DNA of 64,000 nucleotides from Paracamarosporium sp. OC-R06-R3 (GCA_019828545.1 JACVRA010000073.1:496001-560000), one strand, 5' to 3'; shown: positions 37,314-49,583, counted from the stretch's first letter. The notes: a model not told the origin generated them from the letters alone. A program made the numbers and translations.

Positions 37314-38869
37314 GTTGAAGGACAGCACGCTGAGCACAGTCGGATATCAAGGACGAGGAAAAGGAACAACGGTCGGCCGGAACAGTACGGGCCCCAACGC
37401 TGAATTCAGGGTCGGAACATGTGGAGAGTTTGCGGGGAAACAAGCTTATAATGAGGGTATGAAAGCGGAGAAGAAGCACATGAATGCTCAAAAACGAGAA
37501 TCCTAAGCAAAGCAGGCAAGACCTGGACAAGGGTCGTGCACAAACCGAGGGATAGGCAGATCATTCGAAAGGAGGCATGGTGGCGACTAGCCGTTTATAA
37601 CACAGCAACGAATGGGATGCGAATAAAGTAACTTGTTCTGGTGAGCCTCCGAAATTGTAGCCACAGATGTCAGAGGAGAGGGCCGAGGCAGGATGCTCCA
37701 CAACCATACGAGCACATGCTCTGCGTCTATCCTCGTGTAGTGGGTGGCCCGCAGAGCCACGCTGCAATCCTATTGCTCCTTTCAGTGTTGCAAGCTCGAA
37801 ACCATCAGCCGCAACGCTACGAGCCGCCTTTCAGAACCCGGAGTCTCCGTGTGGGGGGACTCAAAGTCGCGACTGGGCAACATGACCGATGGAGTCTGCA
37901 GTGTTGGGATATAGGGATGGACAGGGATACCGATGAGAGCGCAGGTTCTGAGCGGAGGCGGAGAGAGCGAGCGGGCGTGTAAAGCCCCATACGCACGGCG
38001 CGCAATGCCCTTGCGGTTAGCCGCCTGATATTGCGGGGAAAGCCAGCCAATCTGGGGGCCGGCTGTGTCGGCCCGCCCGGGGCATGGACCTCTTTTGAGC
38101 ACTGTCACCTTCTGTTTATGATGCCCCCATGCGCCGCGTTTACGAGTAGATCAATGGATATAACACATAGCTGTTGATGCTGGATGCCGTACCTTCACGT
38201 GAAGAAGTATTCGCAGATGGGTTCTTGTCGCATGCTTCGGCGCAGGCGACATGATCTTGGAGGTGACCTTGCGTGTCCATGGCATGATCGGAATGCCCTG
38301 TTACTGATAACTCATTGTTGAAACTCTTCGCAAAACACCAGTCTCCACTGTTTGAGACCGCGCATAGGAGGTGGCCACGTACGGAGGGAGCCGAGGTGTC
38401 GCGTGATTGTCCTTCCCACAAGTCCGCACGCAAGCGGTGACCGCCCTTGACGCCATTCGATCCGACGTTGCTCGGCGATGGAGATCCGTTGGAAGGATTG
38501 GTAATTGCGTAAGCGAGCAGAAGCCGGCAGATGGCGCCAGTCGAACGTGAGATATCTGTACCGTGCCGCACTGGGCATGTCGATAGTCCTAGCAGAGACT
38601 TTGGAGAGCTAAGCTGCTGAGCGTGCTATCCTGAATTTGTTGTCGGCAATATGTTGAAGATCGCAAGCCATCGCAAACTAGTGGACGACCAATTGGAAGA
38701 GTTCCCAATGTACGTACTTTGGTGGCAGCATATGCGAGGAGCAATGCAAGATACGGACAAGCACTGGCTGCCAAGACATCCCCACAGGCACTAAGAGCGC
38801 GTACCTTGCAGTCTCAACCGCCTCGCGTACTACACACAAGAACACAAAACCACCAGATCTTATTCCACC
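37314..38869. other. 1.5-kb intergenic region
   Basis: It lies between the divergent DUF3712 and GPATCH11-like genes. ORFs up to about 140 codons on the minus strand (38140-38571) have no recognisable product. The composition is mixed, with a GC-rich patch near 37900-38090. I see no RNA gene or transposon. Confidence 0.45.
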
Positions 38870-39847
38870 ATGGCGCAATCAGATGAGGAAGATGATTACA
38901 TGAAGATGATCTTCGACGATGCGCCAAAGCAGCCCGCGCATGAAACATCCCTCCAGCGTGCTGCGCGCAAACGCAAAGAAGTACGATATCACCTTGCACC
39001 CGACCCACATAATAGCTAACGGTACGTCCAGGGTGAAGCCAGATCTCGTCAAAAATCAAAGGCCGAACGCGAGGCAGAAGCAGAAGCAGCACGAGAAGCG
39101 TCCCTGGCTACGGCACTACCGGAAACCAATAAAGGCTTCAAGATGATGGCCAAGTTTGGTTTCAAGCAAGGTGACGCACTAGGCAAAGCCGAAAACGCGC
39201 GAACGGAACCCATACAAGTTAGCGTGAAGGAGGATAGGAGCGGAATCGGTCTTGAATCTGAAAAGAAGCGCAAGTTGAGAGAGGCATGGGACGAAGCAGC
39301 GCGAGCAGCTAAGCGGTCCAAAGAGGAAGAGGGAGATTATCTAGAGGATCGGAAGCAACAGCAGAAAGAGAAGAAGTTAGAGAGGGATTTGGACAATGCC
39401 CAGAGAACCGCTGAACGGCTGACGGAGCAAGAGACGGAGGAAACTAACGGATCGTCTACAGAGAAGCCTTTGAAAGATATCAACGTGCTTTGGCGTGTCC
39501 GCGCACGGCGCCGAGTGGAAAAGGAGCATGATCGGCGACAGAGGAGAGAGCTGGACAATAGCCTTGCATCTCGGCTCCCGACTTTGGCGCAAGACGACGA
39601 GGACGATACCGACTCCAAAGTCGCCCTTGGTCGTGATGTGGCACCTTTCTATACATCACTTGAAAACGATCTGGAAGACGAAGACCCAGAGCTTGCAGAG
39701 TTCGAAGCCTTACCAGTGGCCGAACGTCTACAGAAAGTGCTCGTCTTTCTACGAGAGAAGTACAAGTATTGCCTGTATTGTGGATATCAATATCCTGATG
39801 CAGCTATGGAAGGCTGTCCGGGCATCACCGAAGAAGATCATGACTGA
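38870..39847 (+). CDS. G-patch domain protein, GPATCH11/CCDC75-like
   Basis: This 308-aa protein has exons 38870-38980 and 39032-39847, joining in phase at RKRKE-GEARSR. The N-terminus is acidic (MAQSDEEDDYMKMIFDDAP). The G-patch reads KMMAKFGFKQGDALGKAEN, followed by the conserved PIQVSVKEDRSGIG. A highly charged coiled coil comes next. The C-terminus LREKYKYCLYCGYQYPD...MEGCPG is the DUF4187 CxxC zinc-like tail. G-patch plus DUF4187 defines the GPATCH11 family, linked to RNA helicases and kinetochore or splicing roles. The neighbouring gene does not help narrow its job. Confidence 0.9.
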
Positions 39848-40568
39848 GAACCTTTGGCATTCCACCCCGTACTGGGATACCTCCCATACTTCTACAGCAT
39901 CTTACCAGGCTGAAGGATGGGACAAGACTTTTAGACCTTTGCATGGTATGTCAACTGTGCAACACGCGAAAAGTATTCATGTAGATTCTGATTGTTTGAG
40001 CAAACATGTCGAGTATGCTAACCCCAGAAAATGACAGCCACGTATCCACTCTTCGTCATAAGACGGCCTACAAATGCCTAGATGCATTATGCTGCTAGTT
40101 CCCACAATTTGCCTTGAGTATGTGCAATGCATAGCTCGTTTTGTGGCAACTTTACCACTCATCCTTGTATCATGAAACGCAAGCAATGCAGACAAGGCAA
40201 GGACATAGTAGTTCATACTCGATAGTTTTCTTTTGTTACGATAAATCAAGCTCAAGAGTATTGTAGCTCAAAGTCAGACGTGCTGTGATGTTGATCAATT
40301 CCCCAACGTACAATCCAACGCAATGCGCAGGTTTCGTGTTGGCTGCCGGAGCCAGTTGCAGATTACAAAGAGATCGTGACTGCATTCCGTTCAAGATGCA
40401 ACGCACTTGAGGCGCTGCTCAAAGGCCGAGCTCCGACGTCTGGAAGTGCACGCGAAGTCCCGTGCTAGCGCGCTGAAGCTAGCGAACGGGCGCTTTCCGC
40501 GTCGAGCCCCTAAGCTCTGCACCTACAATTGCGCCGCCTTCTTGATCGCTTTTCAACTTAGTGATATA
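39848..40568. other. Intergenic, no gene seen
   Basis: About 720 bases holding the GPATCH11-like 3' end and the ORC3 promoter. The frame open upstream of the ORC3 ATG (from 40407) has no conserved content. Confidence 0.5.
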
Positions 40569-42793
40569 ATGGAACACGAAAGATGCTACATCTACGCGCC
40601 CCCAGATCACGAAGAGCGTCCACCTAAGCGCCAGCGGACATCTGGATTCAAACCCCAAGCAGATCTCTCGGAACGGTCAAAGATATTCAGCAAGACCTGG
40701 GCCGAACAAGAAAAGAACATACAGGTAAATCGCTACTTAAATTTCTGGCGACATGTCGCTAATGCATTACAGATAACACTGGAAGAGGCTGACAGTGCGA
40801 CGCAAGAAAAAATTGTCCAGTTTGTTGCGGCCAGTTCGCGCTCCCAAGATGAGCCCCAGACGTCAATACCGACCGGACTCATCGTCGCCGGACCTAGTAT
40901 TGCGTCACATGGGCCTTATTTTGAAAGACTGGGACGAAAAATCAGAGACGAGACAAATAGTTCTTATGTTGTCCTAACATCTGGGGAAAGCCCAAACCTC
41001 AAAACCTTCCTAAAGAATCTTATCAAGAAGATCACGTTACGTATTGAAGAAGACGATGATATGGACGATGTTGGCCGGGTAGTGTCTTCTTCACGGCGAG
41101 GACCAAAGCTTCTAGACTTTGATCTCGGTCACATTTCGGAGTGGTCTTCGAAGAATCCGGTTCAAAACATCGTTGTAGCGATCCAGGATAGCGAAGCATT
41201 TGGCACTGGGTTGCTGGTTGAGATTGTTGACCTTTTCTAGTGAGTTGGCCCATCGATTATCGGTAACGATCTGACCGTTGCAGCTCCTGGCTTGATCGCC
41301 TACCTTTTGTCCTTCTCTTTGGCATTGCTACATCTGCAGAAAGCTTCGAAGACCGTCTATCGGGCAAGTCGTTACGCTATTTGGATGGTCAGCAATTCGA
41401 CGTTACTCAGTCAGACGAGATCATTGAGAAATTGTTCCGCGCGACCGTTGCGCACCCTAATACTAACCCTCACGTTGGTCCTGCCCTCTGTCGGCGCATT
41501 CTAGAAAGGCAGAAGGATCATGTTCAGAACGTGCAAGATTTTGTGCATGGCCTGAAGTATGCCTATATGTCACATTTTTATGCCAATCCTGCGACCATCT
41601 TCCTCAAACCAAATTCTAAAGTTCATGACTTCTCTTCTGAAGCGTTCGAGGCTATACGAAGTCTTCCATCTTTCAGGAGGTGAGTGGCCTTACTGCTAGA
41701 CTACACTGAGATTGACACGCTTTAGATACGTAGAGCAAAAGCTCGAAGACGGCAAAACGCAGGATGTGCGAGAGTTGTTAAATTCTGACAAATCCTTGTA
41801 TACAGTCATCGAAGAGCTCCTCGGCACTGCACATGATTCTCTATCTACGCTCAGCATTGCCGCTATAGCTTTAACACGGATACGTGAGTCATTGGGAATT
41901 ACGCCCAAGGTGCGACTGTCCACTGTATGGTCCAGAGCAGCGGCTGGCGAGCTACTAGATTCTCCACTTCTTCGCGAGACAATGCTATCTATCAAGAAAA
42001 CTCCGTCTGATAAGCTAATGCGCGTGATTGACTCACTGATCAATCTCACGATTAGCAGCAATGGTACAACGGCGGAGGGAATCGACATTCCCGTTCAGTT
42101 ACAAAGTCTCCGCCACGAACTCCAGATACTCGTTGAAGAAAATGCGAGCTCAGGACCCTTAAGAAGCCAGGACGATGTACGCAATGAAAGCGTGAGGACG
42201 ACTGTAGTGGCCCAGAAAGTCCTTTTGAGCAAACACAAAGCTGCCCTCTCCGAACAAGACAAAGCCTATTCAGAGATCGTTGCAAAGTTCCACGAGCAGT
42301 TAGAGTCATACTTTTGTTCGGCATTTATCGATCCTCGAGCCCTTTTCTTGTACGAAATCCTCGTCTACGATTTGAAGTCTCCTCACACAGAGGTCTTTCA
42401 GCCTAAGCCCCGTTTGGCCATTGAGCGCGCTCTTGCAACGCCTCACGCCTATCTCGGCTGCGAATGTTGTGGAGTTGCGCGGGAAAAGGAGAACACCCTT
42501 GCAGCTACACAACCTACGACTGCTATACTGTATCAGCTATATCTGGAATCTGGCGCTTTAATTAATGCAAGCGATCTGTGGTCCGCTTTCAATGCAATCG
42601 TCGGAAAGGACGAAGAAGAAGACGAGTCGCAGACTATGTATGTGACATATCCCAGTCAACGATATTCCATAATACTGACCGTGCCAGGGCTCTCTTCCAA
42701 CGCGGTCTGGCCGAACTTAAATTCCTCGGTCTCATCAAGCCAAGCAAAAAGAAGACCGATCACATTGTGAAGATGATGTGGAAGGGGTTGTAG
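40569..42793 (+). CDS. ORC3: Origin recognition complex subunit 3
   Basis: Orc3 is a core ORC subunit that binds origins and helps load MCM. Five exons fit in phase: 40569-40724, 40773-41239, 41284-41679, 41726-42637 and 42688-42793, for 678 aa. The ORC3 N-terminal domain begins after RPPKRQRTSGF and includes the degenerate AAA+ core (PTGLIVAGPSIASHGPYFER, PVQNIVVAIQDSEAFGTGLL, RLPFVLLFGIATSAESFEDR). The last part (LYLESGALINASDLWSAF and ELKFLGLIKPSKKKTDHIVK) is the C-terminal winged helix, whose GLIKP...D...K pattern is diagnostic. Intron 1 (40725-40772) is exactly 48 bases with no in-frame stop, so retention would add 16 residues. The spliced form WAEQEKNIQITLEEA matches the family better. 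Its stop lies 50 bases from that of the convergent dioxygenase gene. Confidence 0.92.
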
Positions 42794-42843
42794 CCACAGT
42801 GTATTGTACAAATACTTTACACCAGATACCCGTCCATCGATTA

Positions 42844-43530
42844 TCACTTCGGCTTATGCGCGGTATCACATAGTGCCCCGCAATTCTTGCATGTCCTCGC
42901 TTCCTTATCGGCCTTGAATTCTTCCACCGCCGCCTTGATCTGCGTTCCCAGATCTGTACAGTGGAAACTAGCCTCATGCACCTGCTCTCCACAATCCTGG
43001 CAGTACCACCTCAGCTTATCGATACTATCCTTTGGTCTCTCCTGTTCTAACACAATGCCCACCGTATTTGCGAACCTGACGGGATTGTGTGGTGTGTTGG
43101 GTGGCAGAAGGAACATATCGCCCTCGTTGATATATACGTCGCGGAACTGTCCGTCATCAATGATCTTGAGAAGCATCCTGCCTTTGTGCTGGTAGAACCA
43201 TTCAGCTGTCTCGTTAATGTGGTAGTCGGCACGGGCGTTGGGACCGCCAACAATCATGACGGTTACGGAGTCGTTGTAGACGCAGTAGTTGTTGACTGGG
43301 GGTTGGAGCATGTGGGAGTTCTCGGAGAGCCTGGGTTACAATCTGGTCAGCGGCGCAATGTGAGCGAAGTAGTCGAAGTACCATTTTGGAATGTTTATCG
43401 GAGGTGCAAGTAATCGTGCTGATCTCGTGTGCGAGAAGAAGCGTTGTGAGGTGGCTACGGAAGTCCGCGGTATAGCTCGTTGCGCGATTGGCACCCGGAG
43501 GAGCCGGAGGGCTGGTCTGTATGCGTGCAT
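42844..43530 (-). CDS. BNA1: 3-hydroxyanthranilate 3,4-dioxygenase, possibly mitochondrial-targeted
   Basis: This iron enzyme opens the ring of 3-hydroxyanthranilate in de novo NAD synthesis from tryptophan. Exons 43382-43530 and 42844-43330 join as NIPKW-LSENSHMLQPP, giving 211 aa. Iron ligands are His87 and Glu93 (DYHINETAEW) and His131 (NTPHNPVR). The C-terminal CQDCGE and CKNCG pairs form the usual second metal site. Family members normally begin within a few residues of the NIPKW block. Here the only upstream in-frame Met adds about 40 residues rich in Arg, Ser, Thr and Ala (MHAYRPALRLLRVP...SQRFFSHTRSA), which look like a mitochondrial presequence. An unseen upstream exon is the alternative. 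The gene shares a 307-bp divergent promoter with a copper transporter. Confidence 0.92.
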
Positions 43531-43837
43531 AGTTAGTTGTTTGAATCCACAAGCTACATCTCAAGGAGCCTGAGAGAAGAAGTGTTCGAGTGTATGTGGA
43601 GTTCCGTCCGGATTTGTAAAAAAGCGTAAGCTGGGTGTACCGGAGCGCGGCCGCGATTGAACCCTGGAAAGCTCCCCGCCGCCACGCGATGAAACCCCGC
43701 GGGAGCTTGAGCACGTTACGCTCGGACCAGCTGGTCTGAGACGCGCAACTCCTCCAGCACCTCCTCGTGTGACGGCCAACTGTTCTCTGCCTTAGTTCCA
43801 CATTCTTCCTCTGCTTGCACTCATACTACAACCTACA
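43531..43837. promoter_or_regulatory. Divergent promoter of 3-HAO and CTR genes
   Basis: The two ATGs are 307 bases apart and point away from each other, so this interval must hold both promoters. Metal-responsive sites are possible given the copper transporter, but I recognise none with confidence. Confidence 0.5.
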
Positions 43838-44622
43838 ATGGATCACTCACACATGGATCACGGCGACCACGGCGGTCACAGCGGCCACGACATGCCCGGC
43901 ATGGACCACGGCCCCCAGTGCAACATGAACGTACGCCTACCTATCCGCACCCCTCAGACGATAGCTAACATGAAGAGCCGGACAGATGCTGTTCACATGG
44001 GACACGACGGACCTCTGCATCGTCTTCAAAGGCTGGCACATCAACGGCACAGGGACGCTCATCCTCAGCCTGCTAGCCATCGTGCTCCTAACCGCAGGCT
44101 ACGAAGCCGTGCGCGAGGCGTCACGCAGATACGACGCGCACGCAAAGCGAGTAACCGAAGGACGAACCAACGGCGACGACCTATCTCGTAAGCCTCCCCC
44201 ATCTCCTTGACACCTATCGTGCAAGAGCAGGAAACCACACGAGAGACATGAGAGGCATATAGTCCCGCAGTCCGTCCTTTCTGGATGATGAACAAGCGCT
44301 GAGTTGTCCGGCGTGCGCGCAGACGAGACCACCCCGAATGAATCCAGCTCATTGCTTTGGCCAGGGAGATATGCGGGGCGGGACAGCGAGCAGCAGACGA
44401 AGATTGTGAAGGCGTTGCTGTATGCCGTGCAGGTGTTTTATTCGTTCTTCATCATGTGAGTCTTTTGAGTCTACTCGGGTGCTGGTGGGCTTGCTGATGC
44501 GTCGCAGGCTTCTGTTTATGACGTATAATGGCTGGGTTATGCTTGCGGTGGCGGTGGGAGCGTTCGTGGGGTATCTATTGTTTAGCAACTCGCCGCCTAC
44601 GAAGACGGCTGCCTGCCATTGA
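43838..44622 (+). CDS. CTR-family copper transporter
   Basis: It takes up Cu(I) as a trimer at the plasma or vacuolar membrane. Exons 43838-43930, 43986-44187, 44365-44455 and 44508-44622 give 166 aa with matching phases. The N-terminus is a His/Met/Asp-rich copper-binding tail with repeated HMDHG and DMPGMDH motifs. TM1 begins at the second exon (ILSLLAIVLLTAGYEAVREA). TM2 ends with the MxxxM copper filter (MLLFM), and TM3 carries GAFVG (the GxxxG packing motif). The short size and single Met/His cluster resemble Ctr4/Ctr2-type proteins. The second intron (177 bp) is longer than usual. Confidence 0.93.
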
Positions 44623-45053
44623 GGGGACGTCTGCGACGAATGGGTTTGATGTGGTGTGTGAGTGTTGCGTGGTGAGCGAAGGGACGTACGCTAGGGGTGG
44701 ACGAGGGACAAAACATAGGATGCTACAAGCGTTTAGGTTTCCATGTACTGGACTGAGATCTTACGAGGGTTGAGAAATGAAGAAGCTTTAAGTTTTTCTT
44801 TGAGGTGACGTTTCTTATACGGACCTTGGTTGTAAGATCGAGGTTCGATCGTGATGTTTCACTGTGCCTTTTCTACCATATACAAAGTATTAAACTGATG
44901 TCGTAGCATTGTACCTTTATGCTGTACATCTAGAGCAGGCTAAGCTGCCGCAATGTCTATATGCGATCCGAATCATGCGAGGTCCCAACCCTAGTAGTTC
45001 AAATGCCAAACCGTAACCCGTACCCAATCATATAGTACACTTATATACAAGCC
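44623..45053. other. Convergent intergenic region
   Basis: About 430 AT-rich bases between the convergent CTR and Tvp38-like stops. No gene is seen. Confidence 0.5.
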
Positions 45054-46283
45054 TTACTTCTTTGTCCCGTCAGCGTCCCTATCGGCGTCCCCAGCGCCAA
45101 AAGGATCGTCGGGGATCTCCAACGCATCATCCTCCGCATCCGTAACATCGTCATGGTACTCATCGCCCCAGCCTGTCCTGAGACTGATGTCGTCATCATC
45201 TTCCCTCAGCGTCTCCGCAGCCTCTAGCGCTCTTGGGTCGTCCACATATTCGTTTTCCAGATCTTCAATCGACATCCGGCGAATACCTGCCCGCTCCTCA
45301 GCCTCCAGTTGTGCAGCCCTCTCCTTCGTCTTCTTATACATAAACCACCCTGTCACCGCTCCCGCAATACCTCCAATCGCTATGCTGATATAGCTGACTG
45401 CCTTCGTTTTAGCATCCATTTTGCCATTATTCTCAGCGATATTGGCGAGCTGGGCGCCGATGAAGATGTGCAGCATGAGCTTTGGAGAGACGATTGCGGT
45501 AGCAAGGCCATACGAGAGGGCGGAGACGGTGGGAAAGGTGGCGATGGCGCCATTGCAGATAGAGTATGGCAAGGGACAGAGCCGGATCATGACGAGGAGT
45601 TTCAAGCCGTCGTACTTGAGGGTGAGGGCGAGGGCAGCGAAGCGCTTGTCGTGCGCGACGAGGCGGTGAACGAGGGATTTCAGGAGGGAGCGGGAGGCGA
45701 TGAAGGATGCTGTTGAGCCGGCGACTGTAGCAGTTGCGGCGACGAACCATCTATACTAGAGTCAGTTCTGGATCGAGAGAAGATTCATGGAGCTTGGTGC
45801 AAGTTCAGTAACATACCCATTTGGAAAGCCATAGACAAATCCAGCGATTGTCAGAAGGCTCGAATATCCGATTAACGGCGGAAACGATACAACGAATATG
45901 AGAACCCAGAGTATCAGCCAGCCAGCTGGGATGTCCCTCCACTTCTTCGCAACGGGTGACAGGGCGTGGAATATGCGCTCATTGTACACCAGGAACAATA
46001 TCGACAGCACGAAGATTGTCAGTCCTCCTACGACAAACAAGACTTTCTTCACTGGGGATAGTTTTTCGTAGCGACTTAAAAATTGGCGGTTGAGTTTGTT
46101 GTAGCCGTCGACCAGCTGGCGGATCCGCGAGCGTGGAGCCGCATGGCCAGCGGAATGCGGTCTGTTCTGGCGGAATGAAGCAGAGCGGCGGCTCCAGACG
46201 GGGGTGGGCGTTCTTTCGGGGGACTCGTCGTCATCCAAGGGCAAGGCCAGGGCTCGTGCATCGTAGTCCTCCTCGACGGGCAT
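45054..46283 (-). CDS. TVP38: Tvp38/TMEM64-family (VTT domain) Golgi membrane protein
   Basis: The 387-aa protein is encoded by exons 45817-46283 and 45054-45750. It starts MPVEEDYDARALALPLDDDE, a cytosolic tail ending in a basic RIRQLVDGYNKLNRQF segment. Hydrophobic segments follow (VLFVVGGLTIFVLSILFLVY, GWLILWVLIFVVSFPPLIGY). The VTT (SNARE-associated/DedA-like) core includes LLTIAGFVYGFPNGW, MIRLCPLPYSICN and the last helix AVSYISIAIGGIAGAVTGWF. The C-terminus is acidic. Yeast Tvp38 is a late-Golgi tethering/vesicle protein, and VTT proteins are now linked to lipid scrambling. An upstream in-frame ATG would add about 35 residues; 46283 is chosen because MPVEEDYD matches the fungal start style. 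Confidence 0.88.
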
Positions 46284-47253
46284 GGCGAGGACGGGGCGGA
46301 GGGCGGCGGAAGTAAGCGGAGGTGCGGCGGAAACGGCGTCGACGATGCGGCAGCAGGGCGTGGGCGATGTGTAAGAGACAGTCAGTGACTCACGGGGCAC
46401 TAGAAACGGACATTCCGAGCATGGGACGTGGAGGAGGGCGAGAGAGGGTGTGCGGTCGGGGACGTGAGGATTCGCGACTAACAGAGAGCGAAGCTGGTTT
46501 CATCATGGCGGCGGTGCTGCTTATGGGCGCTAGCGGGGACAGCAACATGGTGCAGCGGGTAGACCCTGGGGAGCGCGGATTCGCGGACGGCGTCTTCTCA
46601 GCCTGCATGTGTGCGCCTCTGGCTGTGTGTGCCGCCGGGCAGCAGCGGACTTGTTACAGACTGGCCTGCACTGTGCGATTCCGCGTCCACGGTAGCCGGC
46701 GGCAGGCTGGAGATCGATCGCGCACGTGACGCCGCCTCTCCAGAGGGCTGCAGCGAGGCGAGGAGGCAGAGTGAAGCAATAAGAGAGTCATCATGCCCGT
46801 CAGCGCGCCCTCTGCTGCCTTCACCGCCGCCCGTCTCTGCCGTCCGCCGCCCTGCCTGCCACTGCCATGAAGCAGCGTGGGTGATCGCATCGCTCCACGG
46901 CCCAGGATCCTTGTTCCCCACAACATCTGCCCGCCGACGCTTAGGGCTGGCGCTCGAGCTACAAGGACATCGCGCCCGGAGCGAGCCAAGCTTGTATCGT
47001 CGTTCCCGCGTCCCTCCACGTCTCCCTCGCCCAGGCAGAGCTGCCTCCCGCAGCCCGCCCTCTTCTCTTTGCTTTTGCTTGCCCCGGCGCGCCCAAACAC
47101 GACGCCTTTAATACGCCCGCCACCTCCCTGGGCCCCCCGAAACGTAACCCCCGTCGCGCGCCGCTGCTCAACAACCACTCGTACCACCGCGCCCACGACA
47201 ACGACTCCTCCTCCTCCTCCACCACCCGCCGCTTGCATGTTCTGGCCTTGACA
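46284..47253. promoter_or_regulatory. Divergent promoter and long 5' leader, pyrimidine-rich
   Basis: About 970 bases between the divergent Tvp38-like and CCCH-SMR genes. The last 250 bases before the 47254 ATG are very C/T-rich, with a CTC run near 47205-47225, as in long fungal 5' leaders. A 345-codon minus-strand frame that crosses the area is an antisense artefact of this skew. Confidence 0.5.
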
Positions 47254-49583
47254 ATGGTTTCCGACGACGTCTACGACGCCGCACTGCCGGTTCTGCAGAA
47301 CGATGCGCTGGACGACGAGGACAAGACAGACAAACTGGAAGAGCTGCTGCGCAAGGAGACTGGGCTCACTGGCAAACCGCTCGAGAACGCCGTTCTCGAC
47401 TGTCTCTGGCGCTTCCGCGACGCCGGCAGCTCCTCGAGCTCTCCTCCCCCCAGCCGCCATACCGTCATTCGTCGCGCCTCTCCCGCGCCCTGGCAGGCCA
47501 ACCGCGCACCAACCCCCGTCAACCACTCGCCACGGACGATACACCCTCCTCCAGGCTTCGGCATCGCGCCTCCAGCCTTTACCCGTGCCAAGTCCTCCAA
47601 TGCTTCTCCGTTCACATCTCCGCGACCATCGCCGCGTCTTGCCTTCTCGAGCCCCCACATCCCTCATAGTCCCAGCTTGAGCGCGTATCAATTCAGCGAA
47701 GGCACGAGTCCCAACACTGAGCTTTATGGTGACCTTGGTAGCGATTCCGTAGACTGGCTTGTGAACGATGACTCTGGGAGCACCGAATCCTCTTCCCTAC
47801 TCGGCGACGGCACGCTCAACGGTGCGGCTGCAGAATGGATTCAGCCTCAGACAGTAGATATGGGTCCGTATGACATGCTACGATCTATCCTTCGTGATGA
47901 TCGGCCCGACGAGGACATCGAGAAAGCTCTCGAGGCCAATGCATATGACCTAAGTGCCGCCCTGCTCACTCTTATGGGCGGCCAGACTCTCGATGGCCAA
48001 CAAATGCCCGTCACCGTTTCCGAGCAGACTACCTTCCAGGTCGGAAAGTCTATGAGCCCCGCATTTCGACCTGCCACGCCTGCAGGCCAGGCCAAAAGCA
48101 ACATTATTTGCAAATACTTCCTGTCTTCGGGATCTTGTGCGAGGGCTGACTGTAGATTCAGCCATGACACCACTAAGACATTATGCAAGTGAGTATTGCT
48201 TTACTCACAACTCGTTGTAGTGATATTAATCTTGTTCCTTAGATATTTCCTTAATGGTAATTGTCTCGCTGGGAGCACGTGCATGTTTTCGCATGATCCT
48301 ACGCAGGTCATGGCTCGTTTAGCCATCTCAGACGCTTCTACGCCCCCACTACAATCTGCCATCCCGAACTTTCAAATGCAGGATTACGAGTTCCCCACTC
48401 TTCAGAGCACTAGCTCGCCAGGCTGGACTCCTCAGTTTGCAGCCATGGACACGGCATCTCTGGAGCAATTGTACGGGCTTACCGGTGTCCCGAAACACCC
48501 GCCTCCGGGCTTGAGCCCCTTTCCCACATTCACGCCTGGCAGCTTGAGTCGCCCACAATCTAGGAACACAAGTCGTCAGCATTCCCGGGCTCCCACTCCA
48601 TCAGTACCTGCTGTCGACGATAACGAAGCGTTCCCCAGCCTGGGGTCTGCAGCAGCAGCCAAGGCTGGAAAGCGGCATCATGGCAAACGTGGTGGGCATG
48701 GGCACAACAACAAAGAACCTGCCGGACCAAACAGCCTCGCAGATGTCGTACGCATGTCGCCCTCGCCATCGCCAGCGCAGCTTAGGAAAGGTTTGCGTCC
48801 CACCAAGAGCTTTACTGGCTCGCGAGAGAACAGCGCCGCCGCCCAAGCGATACCCGCACCCCAGCATATTCCTTGGCAGGAGACTGGCGAGAAAGCCAAT
48901 GCTGCCTATCTTCAAGCTCGACAGGAGGCTTTCAAGCACGGTAGTCTAAGAAATAAGTTCCTCCAGAGCGCAGCCCAGGCTTGGAACCGCAGCGACTCCC
49001 GTGCCGCTAAGGCCTTGTCTCTTCGCGGTCAGAGCGAGAACAATCTCATGCGAGAAGCTCATCGTAAGGCCGCCCAAATCTTGTACGAAGAGCGTAACAA
49101 GGACAGCGGACCGGATGCGCGTGAGCTTTATGTTGATCTTCATGGTATGTCATTTCTATATATAATCAGATGTAGCGTACAATGCTAATCAGAATAGGCC
49201 TCCACCCAGATGAAGCAGTTTCCTACCTTGAAGGCATCCTGAGCAAACACAAGCAATCCAACCGTCCGGTTTACGCCATCACCGGAACAGGCCATCACTC
49301 CAAAAACGGCAAAGACAAAGTCGGCAAGGCGATACGCGGCCATCTGAATGAGTGGCGGTATGCTTTTCGCGAGTTTTCTGTGCCTGGGGACCGCAATAAT
49401 GTTGGCGGAATCCTAGGCATTGACCCTAGCAGCTACGACAAGAGCGTTGCGGAGCGGGCTAAAGAGGTTGAAAATGGCACTACTACCGAAGTAGAGGGGG
49501 CCAAGAAGGATACCAAGGTGAGACTCATGAAGAGGGAGGAGGTGCTAGATGCGCCGAAGGGGCCGAAACGAGCAGCGTCATGA
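47254..49583 (+). CDS. CCCH zinc finger and SMR domain protein
   Basis: Exons 47254-48188, 48243-49144 and 49198-49583 give 740 aa. The N-terminal helical region (LPVLQNDALDDEDKTDKLEE) and a second CUE-like segment (MLRSILRDDRPDEDIEKALE) precede two tandem CCCH fingers (ICKYFLSSGSCARADCRFSH and KYFLNGNCLAGSTCMFSH). The second finger is split by intron 1. A Ser/Pro-rich linker follows, then a DUF1771 helix (AYLQARQEAFKHGSLRNKFL). A complete SMR domain split by intron 2 ends the protein (ELYVDLHG-LHPDEAVSYLEG, with ITGTGHHSKNGKDKVG). SMR with CUE and CCCH resembles proteins that cleave mRNA at stalled ribosomes (Cue2/NONU-1) or fungal relatives. Function is inferred from domains only. Confidence 0.92.

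Noticed and set aside
38140..38571. 143-codon minus-strand frame
   Set aside because: No recognised motif, overlaps another frame of similar size, no splice-supported exons.
46654..47691. 345-codon minus-strand frame
   Set aside because: It is Gly/Arg/Val-rich antisense of the pyrimidine-rich leader and first exon of the CCCH-SMR gene; no real domain.
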